A DNA stretch of 9,285 nt from CAYUNA01 sp047629355 (GTDB lineage: Bacteria > Bacteroidota > Bacteroidia > Chitinophagales > Saprospiraceae), in contig JBLHWU010000234.1 of NCBI GenBank assembly GCA_047629355.1, positions 1-9,285 on the forward strand. Direction: 5' to 3'. The notes under the pieces are model-generated. The model had not been told where the DNA came from. It did not search any database and saw only the letters and a list, made by a program, of their open reading frames with translations. The position numbers and the translations under genes were made by a program. Below are positions 5,822-9,285 of the stretch, in pieces (position 1 is the stretch's first letter; the number at the start of each line of letters is the position of its first letter).

Positions 5822-7192
5822 TCAAACTTCAACTGCCACTACTCGCTTTTCCTTCCGACTCACCTCCGCAGAAAAACCCATAACATGACTCTCAATCGAC
5901 GCCTGAATCGTAGAGGTCAATAACGATGAATCCTGCTTCGATATCGCTTGAATCCAATCCGAGACCAACCGCCAATCACCACCGCCGTGACCATCCGATT
6001 GTTGTGACCACTCCGTTTTTTCACCCGTCAAAAAATCAGTATGCACAAACTGCTGCATATCCCCCACTACATCGCCCAAACTCCCCATTATTCGAGTCCG
6101 CCGCCCGTGATACGACGTGAATGCTTCCATACTAAAACTCGCCGTTACCTCGTCTTCAAACAACATATTGCAGGTGTAATGGTCGGGCTGGTCATTCTCC
6201 ATTTTATAAACACATCGACCGTAATTTGTCGTTCTTAAATATTCTAAGATAGCGTCACCATGCTTCGATTTATCCTCTGGCAAATCAAAAACGTAGGTGC
6301 GCTGACGGTCCCGATGATAGATTTTCAACGCCGAATACGGGCAATTTGCTTCCTGCGTACAGCCGTCCATACAACGCGCCGTGCTACCTTCAGGTGCATT
6401 TTTTTCGTTAAACCAAGAAAGAGAACCAAATGCTTGAATATCCGTGCAACTCTTGCCCAACATCCATTTTATAATATCCAAATCATGACAAGATTTTGCT
6501 AAAATAATCGGCGCAGTTTCTACCGAATTGTGCCAATTTCCCCGTACGTAAGAATGCGACATATGAATGTGTTCAATCGGCTCAAAATGTTGCATACTCA
6601 CCACTTTCCCCAAAACGCCTGATTGAATAATTTCCCGCAATTTCACAAAATAGGGCGCATACCGCAGCACATGACAAACCGCCACAATTCTTCCTGTTTT
6701 TTGAGCTAATTCCAATATATCGCGGCACTCCTGTTCCGAAGGTGAAATTGGTTTTTCTAATAGAATATCATACCCCATTTTTAGAGCTTCCATACATGGT
6801 CCATAATGCAAATCATCAGGTGTCGTTATCAAAATCGCGTCCGCAAACTTGGGAACTTTAAATACATCTTCCCACGTTAAAAACGCGTTTTTAGCATCAA
6901 TTCCATGCTTTTCCATATACCGATTCCGGCGTATGTCAACAGGCTCTGCGACACCAATAATATCTAATTCATCCGGATATTTAGCCGCGTAGCCACCATA
7001 GACATTCCCGCGATTCCCTGCACCGAGTGTGATAGCCGTGACCGCTTTTACAGGTTTTGGATGTCTGTTTTTTTCTGGTAAAATCATTGGAACACCTTCA
7101 GTCGTTTCGCCCCAATATGTCGCGGGAACGGTCATTGCGCCGAGCGCTAATGTTAAGTTTTTAAGCGCATTCCGACGAGAGTAATTAGTCAT
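5822..7192 (-). CDS. Tat-exported Gfo/Idh/MocA family oxidoreductase
   Basis: Members of this family are NAD(P)-dependent dehydrogenases acting mostly on sugars, cyclitols and their derivatives. The 456-residue product starts with a twin-arginine signal (SRRNALK at 5-11, then a hydrophobic stretch to about residue 25), so it is probably folded with its cofactor in the cytoplasm and then exported. The Rossmann motif GAGNRG lies at 57-62. The EKP motif with the catalytic lysine is E146-K147-P148, and CHDLD with a candidate active-site histidine is at 235-239. EKP argues against the GH109 glycosidase branch. An unusual cysteine cluster, C274-x3-C278-x5-C284, sits in the C-terminal domain. The substrate is unknown. 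It is divergent from the acyltransferase gene, 104 bp away. The start at 7192 is chosen because it yields a complete Tat signal. No clear terminator follows. Confidence 0.92.
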   Translation of the reverse strand: MTNYSRRNALKNLTLALGAMTVPATYWGETTEGVPMILPEKNRHPKPVKAVTAITLGAGNRGNVYGGYAAKYPDELDIIGVAEPVDIRRNRYMEKHGIDAKNAFLTWEDVFKVPKFADAILITTPDDLHYGPCMEALKMGYDILLEKPISPSEQECRDILELAQKTGRIVAVCHVLRYAPYFVKLREIIQSGVLGKVVSMQHFEPIEHIHMSHSYVRGNWHNSVETAPIILAKSCHDLDIIKWMLGKSCTDIQAFGSLSWFNEKNAPEGSTARCMDGCTQEANCPYSALKIYHRDRQRTYVFDLPEDKSKHGDAILEYLRTTNYGRCVYKMENDQPDHYTCNMLFEDEVTASFSMEAFTSYHGRRTRIMGSLGDVVGDMQQFVHTDFLTGEKTEWSQQSDGHGGGDWRLVSDWIQAISKQDSSLLTSTIQASIESHVMGFSAEVSRKEKRVVAVEV

Positions 7193-7296
7193 GTATTTGA
7201 TTTTAAAAATTTAGACGTTTCGTTATTTTCGCAGGAAATATAAAGAATATTCCACACATTTCCTATCTTTAGAGATTCAAAATAAAACATTCAACT
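7193..7296. promoter_or_regulatory. Divergent promoter region of oxidoreductase and acyltransferase
   Basis: The 104-bp spacer must hold the start signals for both genes. On the + strand, TATTTTCG (7224-7231) resembles the -7 element TAnnTTTG, with a TTG at 7197-7199 upstream; the 24-nt spacer is slightly long. TATCTTTA (7264-7271) is an alternative without a -33 partner. On the - strand, TATATTTC (complement of 7235-7242) is the best -7 candidate. All are weak, but overlapping divergent control is plausible. Confidence 0.3.
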
Positions 7297-8403
7297 ATGA
7301 AAAGATTTAAAGCGCTTGACGTATTTCGCGGAATGACCATTTGTCTAATGATTATTGTCAACACACCTGGCGATTGGGGCAAAACTTTCGCGCCACTACT
7401 CCACGCCAATTGGCACGGATTTACCTTCACCGACTTGGTATTTCCGTCCTTTCTTTTTGCCGTTGGAACATCGCTTGCTTTTGTTCAAAAAAAATGGACG
7501 GATACCCCTTTTTCAAAAGTGGCTTTTAAAATTTTAAAACGGACATTTATCATCTTTATATTGGGATACATCATGTACTGGTTTCCCTTTATGAAATGGA
7601 CACCTGACAACGAAATCATTACTAAAACTATCGGCGAAACTCGTATTTGGGGTGTCCTTCAACGCATTGGACTATGCTATGGATTTGCCGCTTTCCTAGT
7701 CTATTTTTTGAGTAAAAAACAGCTACTGTATACATCAATTACCTTGTTGATTGGCTATTGGTTGGTACTTTGGGGCTTCGGCGATTACACCTTAGAAAAT
7801 AATGTCGTTCGAAAATTAGACTTATTGCTTTTTGGTGAAAATCATTTGTATGGTGGCGACGGAATTCCTTTCGACCCCGAAGGTTTACTGAGTACTTTCC
7901 CTGCGATTGTGAACGTAATTGGTGGCTATTTAGCAGGTCGTTATCTTATTGACAACCAATCAGATAATTACCAAAAAATCGCTAAACTACTGCTCATAGG
8001 CAGTGTATTGATGGCAATTTCCTACTTCTGGCATTACCTTTTTCCAATTAATAAAAAACTGTGGACAAGCTCCTATGTTTTGCTCACAATCGGACTGGAT
8101 TTAACAATGCTCTCTGCACTCATTTATGCGATTGACCTAAAAAAGCTAGCGATGAATTTCCGCTTTTTTGAAATATTTGGAAAGAATCCGCTCATCCTTT
8201 ATTTAGTCTCTGAATATTTGCTCATCACGTTATACTTTATTCGCCCAGATTCTAAGGAATCACTATTTTCAATGATTTATATAAATGGCTTTACGTGGTT
8301 GCCAGAATATTGGTCATCGTTTGTTTTTGCGATTGTTTTCATGCTGATTTGTTGGGCAATTGGCTGGTGGATGGATAAACAGAAGTGGTATGTTCGGGTG
8401 TAA
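7297..8403 (+). CDS. DUF5009/HGSNAT-like (NagX-type) membrane acyltransferase
   Basis: This 368-residue polytopic inner-membrane protein belongs to the family of human lysosomal heparan-alpha-glucosaminide N-acetyltransferase (HGSNAT) and bacterial NagX. HGSNAT carries an acetyl group across the membrane to a glucosamine end; in bacteria NagX occurs with chitin and N-acetylglucosamine genes. The N-terminal signature RFKALDVFRGMTICLMIIVNTPG is followed by LLHANWHGFTFTDLVFPSFL, where H36 appears to align with the acetyl-accepting histidine of HGSNAT (from memory). About ten membrane helices can be counted: roughly residues 8-25, 42-60, 75-95, 115-135, 140-160, 200-220, 227-248, 252-275, 290-312 and 340-362. 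The gene looks complete, with an A-rich region before the ATG and no Shine-Dalgarno. It is divergent from the Gfo/Idh/MocA gene, which hints at shared sugar metabolism. The substrate is not determined. Confidence 0.9.
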   Translation: MKRFKALDVFRGMTICLMIIVNTPGDWGKTFAPLLHANWHGFTFTDLVFPSFLFAVGTSLAFVQKKWTDTPFSKVAFKILKRTFIIFILGYIMYWFPFMKWTPDNEIITKTIGETRIWGVLQRIGLCYGFAAFLVYFLSKKQLLYTSITLLIGYWLVLWGFGDYTLENNVVRKLDLLLFGENHLYGGDGIPFDPEGLLSTFPAIVNVIGGYLAGRYLIDNQSDNYQKIAKLLLIGSVLMAISYFWHYLFPINKKLWTSSYVLLTIGLDLTMLSALIYAIDLKKLAMNFRFFEIFGKNPLILYLVSEYLLITLYFIRPDSKESLFSMIYINGFTWLPEYWSSFVFAIVFMLICWAIGWWMDKQKWYVRV

Positions 8404-8410
8404 GAAGGTA

Positions 8411-8455
8411 TTTGTTGGTGTACCGCAATTTTTCAAATTGCGGTACACCAACAAA
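8411..8455. terminator. 21-bp perfect hairpin after the acyltransferase gene
   Basis: Arms 8411-8431 and 8435-8455 pair perfectly around a 3-nt TTC loop, starting 7 nt after the stop codon. The following sequence, GAATTTCG, is not a true T tract, so termination may be weak or the hairpin may mainly protect the mRNA 3' end. Its position makes a transcript-end role the best guess. Confidence 0.65.
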
Positions 8456-8514
8456 GAATTTCGATAACTAAATTCCGAGCATTTTATGTTTTCCAAGTTG
8501 GAATATCTGATAGC

Positions 8515-8738
8515 CTTATCTGGTATCGGATAAGTTTAATGGGACTTATCAAATAGTCATAACCCTGAAAGGATTGAATATGAATAACCACAGATAAAAT
8601 CCGTGGTATTGAACGTGCGATAACGTAACTCTGAAGGAGTTGAATATCAATTATATTCAATCCCTTCAGGATTTTTGCGCTTCATCAAATGCCCCCGAAT
8701 TGCATTCGGGGCTAGTCCTATTCATCCACTTCGTGGAT
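8515..8738. repeat. Cluster of CTGAAGG-TTGAATAT modules with small hairpins
   Basis: Two direct copies, 8561-8585 and 8627-8651, agree at 20 of 25 positions with a 66-bp period. A third, inverted copy at 8653-8672 pairs with the second as a 17-bp stem with two mismatches. Between and after them lie small hairpins: ACCAC...GTGGT (8587-8607), CCCCGAAT/ATTCGGGG (8693-8700/8704-8711) and ATCCAC/GTGGAT (8724-8729/8733-8738). CTTATC/GATAAG motifs occur at 8515-8534. The pattern resembles dispersed noncoding repeats that I recall from Bacteroidota genomes. No coding sequence is seen. Confidence 0.65.
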
Positions 8739-8768
8739 AAGTAATGAGGGAAAAACATTTAATCTTTT

Positions 8769-8913
8769 GGTTCTTTGACAAATGCCGTAAAATCTAAATT
8801 TGTTAGTAAGGAGTACTTTTTCAGTACCCTTTACTTTATTCGCTAAAAATAAGAGGTACTGAAAAAGTACCCGCTACTACAGACTTTGCAATTACGAGAT
8901 TTGTCAAAGAACC
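8769..8913. repeat. Nested inverted-repeat (MITE-like) element
   Basis: The ends are a 15-bp perfect inverted repeat, GGTTCTTTGACAAAT (8769-8783) and its complement (8899-8913). Inside is a 16-bp perfect inverted repeat, GTACTTTTTCAGTACC (8813-8828) with 8855-8870. The element is about 145 bp, has no coding capacity and lies 20 bp left of the IS256-type end. No target duplication is evident. Its end core recurs at 5709-5722 with one base missing. Confidence 0.6.
8775..8802 (+). promoter_or_regulatory. Consensus Bacteroidota promoter inside the nested repeat
   Basis: TTG (8775-8777) is followed after 17 nt by TAAATTTG (8795-8802), a full match to TAnnTTTG. Transcription would start near 8808, just before the 16-bp hairpin at 8813-8870, so the product would be a short structured RNA or a leader reading toward the insertion sequence. 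The call is by consensus only. Confidence 0.45.
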
Positions 8914-8933
8914 TTCAATTTTAAATAAAAAAA

Positions 8934-9285
8934 GAGACTGTTCAATGAACTGTGTCAAAGCCAATATTCTCAAAAAAGGAGATATTTGCAAAAACATAGT
9001 TAAACGATGACATTAAAGAAACGACAAAAATTAGCAAATCGGTACTCAGAATTGAGTGAATTAGAAAAAGAAAGCCTTAGACCGATTAAGTAGTGGGGCA
9101 AATTTAGAAGGCAAAGCCGGAGTTGTTGCCCCGTTAATCAAACGGCTGATTGAGCTTTACTTGGAAGGAGAATTAGCCGGTCATTTATTAGAGGAGAAAT
9201 CGCGAGGTTCTACCAATCGTCGGAACGGACCAGTTAGCAAGACCTTGAAAACGGGTTATGGAAATGTAGAAATAGAAAGCATCCG
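8934..9285 (+). mobile_element. IS256-family insertion sequence, left part
   Basis: The left end is placed near GAGACTGTTCAATGAACTG (8934-8952), which resembles terminal repeats of IS256-family elements and directly precedes the transposase. The right end, matching inverted repeat and target duplication lie beyond the window, so the exact boundary is an estimate. Confidence 0.65.
9007..9285 (+). pseudogene. IS256-family (Mutator-type) transposase, frameshifted, 3' end outside window
   Basis: IS256-family enzymes are DDE transposases that move the element by cut-and-paste or copy-out. From the ATG at 9007 the frame gives 28 residues, through ELSELEK, and stops at 9091-9093. The rest of the N-terminal domain continues in the +1 frame from about 9071 (KKALDRLSSGANLEG, then VVAPLIKRLIELYLEGELAGHL and RNGPVSKTLKTGYGNVEIES). 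That frame has a stop at 9062-9064 and no start codon before the conserved part. Skipping one base near G9070 restores the usual ELEKKAL start of Bacteroidota IS256 transposases. The likely cause is a one-base insertion in a purine run. A programmed +1 frameshift or a sequencing error is possible, but this family normally uses a single frame. The DDE catalytic residues lie beyond the window. Confidence 0.82.

Noticed and set aside
5926..6502. Several short + strand frames inside the oxidoreductase gene
   Set aside because: All are antisense to a conserved coding sequence with intact motifs, have no start context and no recognisable product.
5822..7192. GH109 glycosidase (exported NAD-dependent N-acetylgalactosaminidase)
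   Set aside because: The protein has a Tat signal and Gfo/Idh/MocA fold like GH109, but carries the EKP motif of oxidoreductases where GH109 proteins differ.
8561..8672. CRISPR array
   Set aside because: Only two direct copies of the module with five mismatches and one inverted copy occur; there are no uniform repeats and spacers and no cas genes.
8976..8981. AAGGAG as a Shine-Dalgarno for the transposase
   Set aside because: It lies 25 nt before the ATG at 9007, too far for a ribosome binding site, and a stop codon at 9001-9003 blocks any earlier start in that frame.

Overview
The window reads as a chromosomal stretch from a member of the Bacteroidota, probably near Saprospiraceae or a related environmental lineage; the genus is inference. 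The grounds are protein families typical of the phylum (an S41 protease with a long C-terminal tail, a GAPDH with a domain of about 135 residues in front, a lipoprotein di-haem peroxidase, a Tat-exported Gfo/Idh/MocA protein and a DUF5009/HGSNAT-like acyltransferase). Starts lack Shine-Dalgarno sequences, and promoter-like sites fit the TTG ... TAnnTTTG pattern of the phylum.

Layout. 1-1469 (+) is the 3' part of a C-terminal processing protease, closed by a strong terminator at 1491-1526. 1527-2470 is a long AT-rich stretch with no convincing gene; its right end is the leader of gap. 2471-3946 (+) is the long-form gap gene. 3947-4176 is a convergent intergenic region with a 14-bp terminator stem, a GTCATTCCG-type repeat and a 21-bp imperfect inverted repeat. 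4177-5352 (-) is a cytochrome-c peroxidase lipoprotein. 5353-5821 has no gene but carries a 42-bp perfect palindrome, further hairpins and a promoter-like site aimed at the peroxidase gene. 5822-7192 (-) is a Tat-signal Gfo/Idh/MocA oxidoreductase, divergently transcribed across 104 bp from 7297-8403 (+), a membrane acyltransferase of the DUF5009/HGSNAT/NagX type. 8404-8933 has no gene and is packed with repeats: a 21-bp terminal hairpin, a cluster of CTGAAGG...TTGAATAT modules with small hairpins, and a 145-bp nested inverted-repeat element containing a consensus promoter. From about 8934 to the window end lies the left part of an IS256-family insertion sequence whose transposase has a +1 frameshift near its start.

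The genes do not form one operon. They are housekeeping or envelope functions (protein quality control, glycolysis, peroxide handling, probable sugar metabolism) separated by unusually hairpin-rich spacers. Only the divergent oxidoreductase/acyltransferase pair suggests a functional link, possibly in amino-sugar or glycan use, and that is inference. I found no convincing new defence, toxin or biosynthetic system. The most interesting material is in the spacers: a 15-bp core (ATTTGTCAAAGAACC, once with one base missing) occurs three times, and in two of the three places it forms the -33 half of a well-spaced Bacteroidota-type promoter.
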